Positions 31,418-43,435 of a stretch of DNA of 64,000 nt are shown one piece after another. The first letter of the stretch is position 1, and the number at the start of each line of letters is the position of its first letter. The stretch is from Paraconiothyrium sp. Pb-2020 (lineage: Eukaryota; Ascomycota; Dothideomycetes; Pleosporales; Didymosphaeriaceae), in contig JAJUBI010000003.1 in the NCBI GenBank assembly GCA_022419385.1, forward strand, positions 1,488,001 through 1,552,000, read 5' to 3'. Made by a program: the position numbers and the translations under genes. The notes below the pieces were generated by a model. That model was not told the DNA's origin. It did no database searches and saw only the letters and a list, made by a program, of their open reading frames with translations.

Positions 31418-32562
31418 TCACCACCTTCTTGTCCCTGGAGCTGGTGTTTGATACGTGGTCGACCACTTCTCCTCGTACGTAGAAGTGCCCGCGACCGTAA
31501 TCGTTTTCTTATCTGAGAAACTCGCCGACGTTACCACGGATTTCTGAATCCACGTAGACCACGGTGTAGCTGTTGTACCGCCCGTGACGGGACTGAGAGG
31601 AACTGCTGTCGTCTCCGCCCACGCGCCAGACCACACAGTTGGTCCTGGGATAGGATATGTGGTAGTACAGGCGGTGGTGCGTGTCTTCTTCGTTTCGGTT
31701 GAGCAGTAGATCATCTTGCTGTCAGCAATGCGATAAAGACGATCATGGGCTACATACATCATACACAACTCCCGGGTCTTCATAAGAGTATGCCCCCGGA
31801 AAGGACACACCCTCAGGCAACTCAACCGTCCCGTTGCTGACGACTTCGATTTGCACGCAGTTCGGGTAGAACTGTGTGCCTCTCAGCGGTTTTTTGTTAT
31901 ACGCAACCTCGCCCTCGTGAAATGCGATCATCTCCGCGCGAATCAGGTAGCTAAAAAGCTTCCGTCAACTCACATCCGTACGTCAAGACTGCATGCAACT
32001 CACTACCCGGCCTTCAAGTCTTTTGGTACCCGCACATTCATCTTCCCATGTTTCTCCCGAATATCCCCCGTGGTACTCCACTTCCCGGGCTGCGGCCACG
32101 GATTGCTCTCAAACAGCCCCTCCTCCCAGATCTTCACGAAACTACTCTCCCCCGGCGGGTCGGGACTAAGATACACGATACTTGGACCATGATGGCTTGA
32201 AGCAATTATGTCATCACTATCATTGCGGTAATCGTGATGCCAGTCGAAAGTCAGGTTGTCGCCTGGAGACACTTGGATGGTGTCAGGCGCTTGGATATCG
32301 CCCATAACGTTGCAGCGCAGGTCGATGGAGTCGAGGTCTTTGACGGGCGAATTGGCGTAGCCGCCAGCGTTGGGAGCAGCGTTGTAGGGTGGTGTGCGGA
32401 TGCCGGTGAAAAGGCCTTGGTCAATGCCGTTGACGAAGACGCCCTGGTTGTTTTAGTTGCAGTTCAAGAGTGCGAAGTGGATGGCAGTACCCATATGAAT
32501 GTGTGTGCGATGGCATGGCTGCTGAGCAGAGAGAGGACGAGGAGTGGCGTGCGAGATAACAT
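31418..32562 (-). CDS. AA9 lytic polysaccharide monooxygenase
   Basis: Four exons, 32562-32491, 32443-32004, 31950-31765 and 31718-31418, give 332 residues. The signal peptide ends before His20 (SSHAIA/HTFIWGVFVNG), leaving the N-terminal His of the copper brace. The second His lies in SSHHGPSIVYLSP and the axial Tyr in GTQFYPNCVQIEV. The AA9 signature also shows in LKAGYYLIRAEMIAFHEG and VSFPGAYSYEDPGVV. The enzyme cleaves cellulose or related glucans oxidatively, outside the cell. There is no cellulose-binding domain; after TYPIPGPTVWSGAW comes a Thr/Ser-rich tail of about 65 residues. Junction choices between exons 2/3 and 3/4 were made to match AA9 spacing; others in phase exist. Confidence 0.88.
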
Positions 32563-33324
32563 ATTCGAGAGGTAACTCCGAAGCCAGGCAATGAACGGGA
32601 CGAAGGATAGAAAGGAAAACAGCAGGAGATTCAGCGAGCATGCTTTTTGCTATCGACATATGATTGGAACTTTGCCAAGTCGATGGGTGAAGTGCGACGC
32701 AATCTATTTGCTATATTGCCGCACGGCGAACGATTTATGGAGATAGCCGAGGGGTGCCCCAGCACCAGACAATGTATATGAACTTTCTAGCAAGCGGAAG
32801 AGCGGCAGGCCCGCCGATAACTCCTCTGGTCATCTTATACATGGGTGCAATCACGCAAAAAGAATGCTACGCTACAAGTAGGACGTCGAGCGATAAGAGT
32901 ACCGTGTGATGAAACGTCAAAGCGAAGGTAGTTCCGGATAGCCTCCTCCAGGTGTCAGGTGAGTCGCGTCTGCATAGGCTTGAAGTAACCTATCGATCAA
33001 CTAAGCTTAGGTCCACAGCCTTCCGTCAATTGGCTTGGGAACTTGGCGATACGGATTTTGCTTCAGCTATGCAGCATTGGAGTTTACTCGCTTTGGCAAA
33101 AGCGTCGGACGCCATGCTACGTAATCAGGTCCCATTGTCCTTATCAGCAAGGCGCCTGTGCAGTCTCTCAATGTCAACAATGGGCGGTTCCAAGTTCGCG
33201 AGGATCCAGAACACCGGAATTTCCAATACAATCCCTGAGTTCAAGCTTGACATATGCTCCAGGTGTTGGAGCTCTGAGCCGCAGTCCTCTTCGCTAGCAA
33301 GGCCGATGTGCATCCTGTTGCGTA
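32563..33324. other. LPMO promoter and PSF2 3' spacer
   Basis: About 760 bases. The part next to 32563 is the LPMO promoter; one CTGGGG site (minus strand, 32757-32762) fits the loose carbon-repressor consensus SYGGRG, which alone means little. No gene is supported. Confidence 0.4.
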
Positions 33325-34134
33325 TCACCGCATATCCATCTCGTCGTCTTCATAATCCTGACTTGGCGAATAACCATTCTCTCTTTCCCTTTCCCGCCTT
33401 GCCTCTTCCCTGCTTTTCCCAATCTTCCTCAGCCCATCGACCACTCCCGTAATGAAGCTCCTTGCCTCTCCCAACTCCATTCCCCCAACACCATTCATCT
33501 TGAACCCGCCTCCGGCGTCTAAAACCTCTACACCCTGTCTCAGCTTCGCCATGCGCGCCTCCCTCAATCCTCGTAAAAGTTTCCGTACATCATTCGCATC
33601 GTCAAAATCATCCGGCGCGGCTTCAAGCAGTATTGAACCCAGTTCGAGCCAATGGTAAGGTAGCGCGTCGGCTGGGGCGTCGGCGGTCGAGGAAGGGAGG
33701 AAGGGCGAGGAGAGCGGTATCGTGGCACCAGAAGGCAACGGGGGTAATCGAGGTGGTGGAGAGAAGGCATCGGGTGAAGACTCGGTTTCGAACTTTAATA
33801 TGGCGGCCAATGAATCCGGCGAGAGCCATGGTGGAGGGATGATGTTCGCACGGCGCTGGCGCTTGAGTAGCAAAGCGAGCCATAGCGGTATCGAGGCTCG
33901 TTGTGGTGGGTTTAGTGGTTTTAGAGGACCCTGCAATACACATCAGCCATCGTCTTATGGTATGCATGCTCCTAAAGACCGGAGAAGGATTGATGGCGGG
34001 GTGTAGCGGGGCAGTCATACTCCAAGTAATTCGAGGCTTTCTAGGCGCTGGCGTGGTATGATTGTTACAAGCTCCATTTCGCATATGAAGGCTATCTCTG
34101 GGGGCGTCAGCCCTGGTGGAAGCGGCAATGCCAT
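33325..34134 (-). CDS. PSF2: GINS complex subunit Psf2
   Basis: Two exons, 34134-34021 and 33930-33325, give 239 residues. Psf2 is part of the GINS tetramer that activates the MCM helicase with Cdc45 at replication origins. The start MALPLPPGLTPPEIAFICEM and the following ELVTIIPRQRLESLELLGG, together with PLWLALLLKRQRRANIIPPP, are near-invariant in fungal Psf2. The C-terminal helices (LLRGLREARMAKLRQGVEVL) complete the fold. A plus-strand ORF over the same bases is a shadow. The gene is divergent from ALG10 with only about 200 bases between starts. Confidence 0.93.
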
Positions 34135-34336
34135 GGTAGAAGGTTTATTATTCGTGAAAGAGGCAATAAGTTGGGACGCGATGGGGACGCGTTGAGGCGG
34201 CTGAAGCGTTACCAGATTCGCTTTAGCCTCCCCAGGGTCCTCCATTTCTACTACGTGTGGCCGCACGTTCATCCTCTATGACGGCGACATCAAACAACTT
34301 CTAGAATTGAAAGAACAAGGTAGTTGAGGAAATTCA

Positions 34337-36125
34337 ATGTATTCGTTGGCCCAGGTGTGGGCGCTGCCTGCAGCTCTGCTAGGCATTGCGAACATTTCGG
34401 CCACCTGGTATAAGCTCGTGTCTGAACGAGTGCCCGAACCCTATCTGGTACGCGTGCCCGCGACAAACTCATTCTCAAACCGACAAACAGTAATCTCTTG
34501 TAGGATGAGTTCTTCCACGTTCCACAGGCACAGAAGTACTGTCAAAAAGACTACACGTGGGATCCAAAAATTACTACACCACCAGGACTGTAGGAAAGCC
34601 AACTGCCTACTGCATTAATCAACTTGCTGATGTCTGCAGATATCTTGCTTCACTAGCAGTCAAGCCGATAGTAGGGTGTGACACATCAACTTTACGAGCG
34701 CTGAATGTAGGAGCTATTTGCCTGATCTGTGTTCTGTCATATCAGATTCGCCGAGCTCTTCGCCAGCCGCTTCCTCCTCGGCCTGGTCGAAAGGAGCCGT
34801 CAATGAATCCACAAGCTAAGAAGGAAGAAACACGAACATCTTTTCTAGACGCCCACGCGGCCCTAAACACCAGCCTATTCCCTCCGCTCTTCTTCTTCTC
34901 TGGGCTTTATTACACCGATGTACTATCTACTCTCGTCGTTCTCGCCGCGTACTTTACGTACTTGAGTCAGCGAGGGAGTACTAACTACCTCATATCGAGC
35001 TGGCTCACCATTAATGTTGGCGTTATCGCCCTCTTATTCCGACAGACAAACATATTCTGGGTCGCTGTGTTTCCCGCGGGATTAGCGGTTTTCGACACAC
35101 TGAAGCGCTATAATGAAATCCTCGATGCTTCGGTCGACGATGCTGGGCCAAAACGTACGTCCATACAAACTCAAGCAGAGCCTGAACTGACCAAGTCACA
35201 GACTACTTTGCCATTCTTTTGTACCTTCCGCGGAACGTTCTCCTGTTGAGACCAGTAGCGGTACTCAAGGCTATTTTCCCGTACATCGTCTTACTAGCTT
35301 TTTTCGCGGGCTTCGTCCTCTGGAACGGCGGAGTCGTGCTAGGTGACTCCCTTTCCCATGCCCCTCTATCCCAAACTGACCCACTTAGGGGACAAATCCG
35401 CTCATGTAGCGACCATCCACCTCCCACAAATGCTCTACATATGGCCCTACTTCGTATTCTTCAGCCTCCCGCTCACGTTTCCATCCCTGCTCCAGCCCGT
35501 CCTCGCAGTGCTACCGAAGCAACCCCGATCCCTTATCGAAACGAACCTCACAGGACCATCTACACCCACCGCGCCCAGCTTTATCACGGCAGTACTCTTC
35601 AACGCTTTCGCATTCGTCGCCGTCCACTTCAACACCATTGTTCATCCATACACTCTAGCGGACAATCGCCACTACGTCTTTTATGTGTTCCGTATCCTGC
35701 TACGACACCCAATTGGGAGATACCTAGCCATACCTGTGTACTACATCTGCGCAATTCTTACCATCAGAACTCTTGGAGCATCTCCTTCCGCAGATGTGAC
35801 ACACGCGAAGACGATGCGGACAAAGCAGCAACGAGTTGACTCTATCAAGAGTAATTCCGTCCAGATCAGCTTCGTCATCGTCTGGACCGCTACCACCGCG
35901 CTTTCCCTTATTACCGCTCCGCTCGTCGAACCGCGCTATTTTATTATCCCATGGGTCATATGGAGACTGCACGTACCGGCGACAAAGAGTAGGGCGACCA
36001 CCTTGCAATCGGTGCTGGAGACGGTGTGGTTGCTTGCTGTGAATATTGGCGTGGGCTACATGTTCCTAAACAAGGGTTTTGAGTGGCCGAACGAGCCTGG
36101 TAAGGTGCAGAGGTTCCTTTGGTAG
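34337..36125 (+). CDS. ALG10: Dol-P-Glc alpha-1,2-glucosyltransferase Alg10
   Basis: Five exons, 34337-34447, 34504-34589, 34640-35154, 35202-35342 and 35389-36125, give 529 residues. Alg10 adds the last glucose to the lipid-linked oligosaccharide in the ER lumen before N-glycan transfer. The catalytic-loop motif LDEFFHVPQAQKYC after the first membrane helix, and TWDPKITTPPGLY, are diagnostic. About twelve hydrophobic segments follow, and the region LADNRHYVFYVFRI and EPRYFIIPWVIWRLH near the end are typical. Every junction keeps phase. A separate plus-strand frame over exons 4-5 is a shadow. Confidence 0.93.
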
Positions 36126-39100
36126 TGTACATATCTTTCGTGATTGTACATACTGGTGGACACGCAAAGTAGCTATATAGAGTTGGGAGGTAACAGACGG
36201 TCCATGCAAAGGTTAGATAGTGTTATGCAATATTCCGCTTCTTCAAGGTCTCTCGTCATGTACGGTACGTAGGTTTTTCCACGTGTGCGCGACCCGCACG
36301 ACACTACGCTTATCGCAGTCTCGTACGCGAAAGCGTTTAATTTCGTGGACGACTATAAGCTGTCATGTCTTCTTTCGTTATAGCTGTTCTCCGTGTTTTT
36401 CAAAGTCAATGCCTGGAATAAGCCTTGTCTCTTCAGGCATTTCCTACAATCCTACCTCCATCCTGAAAATGTAGTCTCTGAAGACAGTAAAGGCGATTGA
36501 GTATAACCTCGGCATCGACTCTGACCTCAATAGTCCTGATCGATATGCTCTTTCACTGCTGAGCCTCTGACTTACTTGGGTGTTCGAGTTTTGGTCTACA
36601 CCAGTCTAAATAATAGAGTTTCATCGGAAGCCGACCGACTTCGCGACTTCCGTGCAAGCCTGGAACTACCGAAGTTCAACCTCGGATAATACGACGCACG
36701 ATAATCTTCCAGAGTCAATAATATTTCCAAACGTGCATGTACCGAGAGAGCTCGTCAAAGATACATCACGCTTAACAACAGTTTGCATGGAAGGGGGGCT
36801 TGCTTGAGGCTTGTAAAGCCAATGGCTAACACAACCCTGCCAAACCCGCGGTACATCAAGCAGTACAAGGATCGAGCAGAACTTCAAGTCTACACAAAGA
36901 CAAGCAAACCGATTCTCGTTACTGCTGATTTGACCCGAGCTAGGTTAGTCTGGACAGAGGCAATTCATAGACTGTTGCAGAGCTCATATTGTGCCCTTGA
37001 TTGGGAAACGTCATCAAGGCCACCAAATGCAGGGCACTCAGAGGCCCATGTCGAATATGCCGTGCCACATAGGCAGTTTTGGGCAATTGTAGCCATCCAG
37101 CCACTACACGGTCAGACGCGGAGAGGCGTAGCAGCCGTAATCTCAGCCAGAACAATTTCATGATGAGCACTATTCAAACATGTAATTAGGTATGGACAAG
37201 CAACCTTCAGCTCACATTTGTATGCTGGCAGACACATATTTATTCTTCGGGCCCACTTTCCGGGGATGAGGAACGGGAGCGTCGCTGTGCCGCTCGAGTG
37301 ATCCCGTTGCTAGGTCAATAGTTTATGTCCGTAGATGAGGATGCGCGGATGAGGCGTAGTGAGGCGCACGAAGTCAGGATTCAGGACGCATCACTGTGGT
37401 ATCAAGGAGTCGATGAGGTGCCTTCAAGAATTGATGTAGTGGAGACGCTGTCGTGCAGATGTGATGGTGGCTTGCAGTAGACTTTGCAGGGTGGGGTGTT
37501 TCCCATAATCCAAAGGAAGTATACGGAGCGTTGTGTAACATCCGGTGTCGGATGCAAGGTACCATCGGGATAACTGTTGAGGGCAAATCAGAGCTTGACA
37601 ATTTCCGCTATATGACTGGCTGTTCTCGAAGTAGCAAAGTGTGCTCGTGGTCCTCGCGTCTAGAGTGTATCTGCTGTACACTTATCAGGCAGAATCGATT
37701 TACATGTAGCCGGACACGTCATGCAACGATCCTCATTGTTAATATCGACGTTGGATTCAACAAGAACTCTGCCCCACATTACATTCATCATCCCCAGATA
37801 CACATTCGACACTCCTTCATGCAAACCCAATAACTCCCCCACCCATCGCAGCTCAGCCCCCTACCTTCATCAAGGACTAACATACCAGGGTCGTCATAAC
37901 AGCAATCAATGGGCCCCCTTCACCTTCCTAACACTGCAATACTCCCAGACCGTTTTGCCCTCAAAATGTGCGCTACGCACAACGAACCTGCAGAAGGAAG
38001 CATCACTGACGTCGATAGCCACAGCAGGAACTCTAACGAGATTCAGGATACGGAGGGATGTCAGGCCTATTCCCGACCTGCAGGCGTTGATGCTATTCAC
38101 AGAGTTGAAAGAGGTGTATACCGGAGCTCTGGGCGCGGGATGCGCGAGTGGCGTATTTTCCGCGAATTGGGTGTTGTTGCGGGGGATGGGGGTGAAACGG
38201 GAGCGAGGGCGATAGACAGTTTTGAACCACCTCGTGTACGAGATTATGCGTGAGGCCTAGACGAAAATGAAAACAGTCAGTTCTGCGGGTTGTGTTAAAA
38301 GTTACTTTTGTATACTGCGTATCGTATGTGTGTGATAGTGGATAGGATGTTTGGATAGGCGTGTTGTGGCGTCCCGAGGGGGCGGTACTGTGTAACGTGG
38401 GAGATGACAGGCCGCAATGCACGTTGTGGGCCTAGATAATTGAATGTCGGGTCTGGCGACTCTGCTCCTGCAGTGTGCATACATGGTACATACGACTTTC
38501 CGAATCAAGTAGATACGAGAGAAGGTGAAAAACGCATGATGTATTGCGTGAAGAGCTGGCATAGATGGAGTTCTGTAGGCCACGTGGGAATAATCTCGGC
38601 CCGTCGCTTGTAGGCACGCACATGATGCCGCGACAAGACAGGCATTTCCTTGACAGCAAAAGGTATGCCTGAACGTAAGCAGCATGGTAGGATACAACCC
38701 ACTCCACGTTGGCTCTCACATCGTGATCTCTCCGCACCAGCTCGGCACATGAAGTATTGACATGCTTTTTCTCGTCATCTAGATAAGACAGTGACAAATG
38801 TATACAATACTGAGGCGCAAGGCAATAGATCTTACTGATCCGGTATCGGGACCAAATCCACGCCCCAGAGTCTTCATGCGCATATTTAATTGCAGATCAC
38901 GGCTTGTTCCCGGTGCCAAAGTAGTAGCCGTAACAGCCGTACGGAAAAGATTGACGGACAAGTGATCTCTAGGTATCGAGCAAAGCCTCGCTTTGTGTTG
39001 GTTCGTTCGATGGCAGTCCGCGACACAGACTGTGCCGTCTACATCCATCATGCTCGATGTCTTGACCTACTGAAATGATTGCTGCCCAGTGCACGAAATT

Positions 39101-42100
39101 ATTGCAAAGGATTGCCATGGCACGTGCAGTCGATGGGATGCCTAATAACAGCCCCATTCTCGCCTAGATACTGTAGAAATGTGGACATGGGTGAGCTTGC
39201 GCGTAGACTGGACAAAGAAAAAAAAGCCCACTCGATGGGCTCTGGACGCGGCGTAGCTGATGGGGCTTCGGCATCATAAATGCTGGTGTTTATTGCTCAC
39301 ATATCCATTACTTAGAGATGGCGTACAATACGGCTTAGAGAAAGAATGAACGCATATTGTACGCAGTTGCAGCAGGATTTAAGTTTGATCCGCGCCTCTT
39401 CTTGATCCTCTGCGGGTTTTGGGGGCACTCACGAGGGCACTTGCGAGCCGCAATCCGCGAATCCTTTTCATGAGGAAGGAGCATCAATGTGGCGATCGGC
39501 GCACGTAAAATTGCTAGATGAGACCTGCGTAGGCCACCGCAGTGACGACGATTTCCAGGTGAAAGGCGGCACAGTAGCTGTATTGATGAGTCGCGCGTGC
39601 GGGAATGGCGGATTCCACTCGAGAGCGCTACCCGCAGTCAGGCAGTTGACCGAGGCTACAAGCCCTATGTCGAAATCAAGGCCAGGGCACGCGAACACCC
39701 TAAGATCTGATAGTCCAGCGGCGGCGGTAGCGTTCTGGGACGAGTGCGATTTTGCGGAGCATGAGAAATGAGGCTACGACTTTGCAGTCCTTGGCGACAG
39801 CGGTCGGAGCGTTGCAGTGGCGTTCCGGAACAACGAGCACGGTTCCCCGAGCCGCAAGGACCTCATACAGATCAGGCCTAGGGACTCACGATGGAACGTG
39901 TCTGCGACCGGGGTTTTGGATCGCGAAGTACCGTGAGAGCGGTGAGCAATGTATAAAGTCGGCGGAATCAACCAGTCTACTAACCTCGACATCATGGAAA
40001 GATGGATGCTGGTGCCTGTGAATGCTTCGCTGTCTGTCAGAGTCCGATGCTCCTTGTTCGTGAAGGTGGAAGACGGTGTAGGATTCGGCAACGGTCGGGA
40101 TCCGGCTGAGGCTCAGATAGCAGTTGGACTGATAGGGACAAATGGCGTTGTGCTGATCGCAATCCTCTGCCGGCGCCCTTATTCCTTTGGGCCTGTTAGC
40201 GCCTACTGTACATTCCAATTACTCGTCTCGATGCCACTAGGCCTGCTGGTGTTGTGAGAGTCGGTAGCTTGTCGTGCTGGTGTAGACCACACGTACATAC
40301 AGAAGCTGTGCCAAAATCTGCAATGCGTGGCGCGCGACCCACTCATTGTCTACTGTGCAATGGTGGCTTAATGTTTGAGCACATGGCTGCAACGGTATCT
40401 CGGTTCGTCGCGACAACCGAGGACTGAAAATACAGTTTGTCGATGGTGCCATAGGTTGATCACCCGTTGTCCATTTCGAGATCTCTCAGATTCCGTGTTC
40501 GTAGGTAGCGAGGTATGTAGATCAATGAGAGATCGTCATGCCTACTGAGAAGCCTTGTTGCAGCTTCTCCGCAGCTGTGCGCAAAGGTCGCATTATCCTA
40601 CTGATCGCGCGGCTGAGGGACCATAAGCAAACGCGTGCGGGATCGGGAGCTGCAACGGACGCTCCCGTTACAGCCGTAGAGGCAAAGTAGCCTCAAGTCT
40701 GAACAGGCGGACTTCTTTCCGTTGCTCGAAGTACGCGCACTAACAAAATACGCGAAGAGAACTTGTAGACAGCAAAGTTCAATACTCGTACCTCAAATTT
40801 TTACTAAACCCACTCGGGTCCCTTCATCAGTAGACCGGGCTTGTTAGTTGGATGCTGAAGTCTCTTATAGTCGGTCAGCAGTGGCTTAGTTGATCGCACG
40901 AGAATGGGTACTTCTCGAAACCGACCTGGATGCGACCACAGCCAATGTGGATGAATCCACTAACAGGCGCCGGAACGGGACGATGCCACCAGCTAAGGCC
41001 GCCTTCGATGATAATACGAGTGCAGCCGGTATCCCCGTGAGGATGCGGAACTGTTGTGAAACCTTAAAGTGCACGTCTTCGTGCTATTACGTCGCTCGGT
41101 ATTCGTTTCTTGGTGGCTCGACAATATAATGTCACACGTATGTGACTAGTATTGGATACTTTTTTGGCCACCTCTGCACTGATTCCCGAATGGCCGGCTC
41201 TGGTGGAGGTGTAGGATGTCTGCTTCTTGCAACCGCTCGCTTCGAGACGATCAGCCGCAGACTGCATTACCTTGTGGGTAGTTGCAGAGAGTACCGACGA
41301 ATGACCCATTGCGCATGTACAAGACAAGGACCAATTGCTCGGTACTGCGATGTGATGTTGGCATTGCACGGGACTGGTCCGCCACAATGTCCACAGTAGG
41401 CATGAATGGGGATGTCCCACTAGATTGAGGTGGGTGTAGAGGAAGCGCTTGAGCATGGCCTACCGGAGCGCCGGTACATTTGGAAAAAATGGGCACAACA
41501 CATGAGGATCGGCGTGACGATTGAGAGGTGGGATCGTGGGTGCAATACGGCCAGATGCGGCGAGTACTCGAGATCTGGAGCTCCCCACTCGCTGCACATT
41601 GGGGTTGTTCACAGTGTGGAGCCGTAACAATGGAGGCCAACGCCTGTGGTTCCCGGTTGCTGGTGAGATTCGGTCGGTGGACGAGCGCTCGTCGCGAGGA
41701 CCCGTGGGGTATGGTGGGGTGGGGCGGGATACGTTACGGAGAGCTGCAGCTGCAGGACGGCTGGACAGCTGGGGCGATTGCCATTAGTGGGTAGCAGCTC
41801 GAAAGGCTTAGTACATGCACAGTAGGCAGGATGAAGGATCTGTTGTTTATGTCGACGAAGAGCCCAAGACGCGGCCAATAGGGTGGAGGGCTGGATGAAG
41901 CCGCCTGCAAAGGTGTCGCAAAGCGATGATCACTGTGCATCCTGGCCTCTTTCGTGCCCTTGGCGTCGTGTCGTTAGCGCGGCGGCGGCAGACTGGGGGT
42001 TCGAAGCCTCGCCTGCAGCCCGGCGTGCTCTTGGTTCGCGTCCGGCATGTGCGTCTGCGGGTCTTATGCAGGCGGCCGCGTCCACCGTCGACGTCGTGCC

Positions 42101-43435
42101 GTGCTCTCCCCTGACGCAGACGCGATTGAGGCTCCCTCGTGCAAACCTTGGAGTCGAGCGCTGGGGGCGCGGCGTCCGGAGCGTCGCTTTGGGAAGGCCG
42201 GGCGCGCTCGACGATAATGCTGCCCACATGGAGACGCCATCCGAGGGCGTTGGGAGCGCAATTGGCTGGGTGAATAGCACGCACAGGCGCAGGCAATGGC
42301 CGTGTGCAAGGAGGAACAGAACGGCGACCAGGGAGGCTCCACTGCACGCCCGCGCTGGCGTCCGTTTTGGGCCCGCGCGACTGTGCCCAAGCCGCCCCTG
42401 TCGAGGAGCACTGACAGCGTCCACGCACCTGCAGAGTTCTGCAGACAATGGACAGTGCCGTCGCCGGGGTGAATGAATCATATCAGAGACGATCGTCCTC
42501 TTCGCGCGCCTCCAGGGCTGTCCTCGACCTCACCTGAGCTGTACTCGTACCGCGTTGCGACTGCCGTTCGCCAGGACCGCTCCTTCCTTCCTCGCGTGGC
42601 CTACACCACCACCGTACGAGGGCTTGCTCGACCGTTGCGGCCGACCGGCACCACCCTTGCAGTACGACGGCAGGCACGACACCGCGCACTTGCCTGTGCA
42701 GCAACCCCTCCTGCTCCTCCCTCGGCGAGCCTTCGTCACCGTCTGGCCATCTCCTGGCTGCACTCCCCAGACGTCGTCGTCGTTCACTGCTATTGTGTCG
42801 CCCGCCTCGCTCTGCGGCAGACCGCGCTCGACAGAAACCTGCGCCGTTACAGCACTCTACAGGTGCAACCGTCCGCGATTGGCGTCTAACACTGTGTTTC
42901 ACGGCACCCATCCCGCCCGTTTTCCAATTCGTCATCCTGCTACACCAACCGAGCGCCCGAAAAGGAAACCTGGGAAGCTCGAGCTCTCTGTCGCACGTTG
43001 CTCTGCGAACGTGCTGCAACCCGCTGGGCGACCGCTCCCAACTGCGCTTTGAAACGCGCTGCACCTTCGCTTGGTTGTGAACTCGCAGCTTTCGGCCCAC
43101 GGGTACGTCTCTTCCCGTTGTCGAGCGTCACATTCTTCGAATCGGACCATTCTTGCGGAACCATTCCTCCTGCCCTAATCACAACAACAGTACACAAGCC
43201 AACACTAACACCGTCATCAGCCAAACAACATCTATCGATACGCTCAGACCCTCTTCCCCAAATCTTACCAAGAACTCCGCATCCGTCAGGAACTGCAAAG
43301 CCAGACGTTCACAGAGACCCAGCGTTGGCCCGATTCGATGCCTGGGCAAGGTTGAGTCGCATACTTAGCGCGTCAGTCTTGGAGCGCGCTCCCCCCAGCC
43401 TCTGCGAACATCATTCCTCATATCTGCAGCCCGCA
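36126..43435. other. Gene-poor region of about 7.3 kb
   Basis: Between ALG10 and the RasGEF gene I find no gene I can defend. Open frames are short and have no domain, signal or membrane pattern. On the minus strand, about 38215-37660 contains two protein-like segments (LVRVPAVAIDVSDASFCRF; GELLGLHEGVSNVYLGMMNV) separated by stops, possibly a relic. From about 41.85 to 43.1 kb the DNA is GC-rich, so frames stay open on both strands without meaning. The last few hundred bases are the RasGEF promoter and leader. No reverse transcriptase, transposase, terminal repeats or AT-rich decay were recognised. Confidence 0.5.

Noticed and set aside
32952..33452. Plus-strand frame of 166 codons
   Set aside because: Its 3' part is antisense to the well-supported PSF2 gene and the rest has no protein-like character.
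41847..43100. Long open frames on both strands, up to about 205 codons
   Set aside because: GC-rich DNA keeps frames open; the proteins are Arg/Pro/Ala-rich with no domain, and overlapping frames are equally open.
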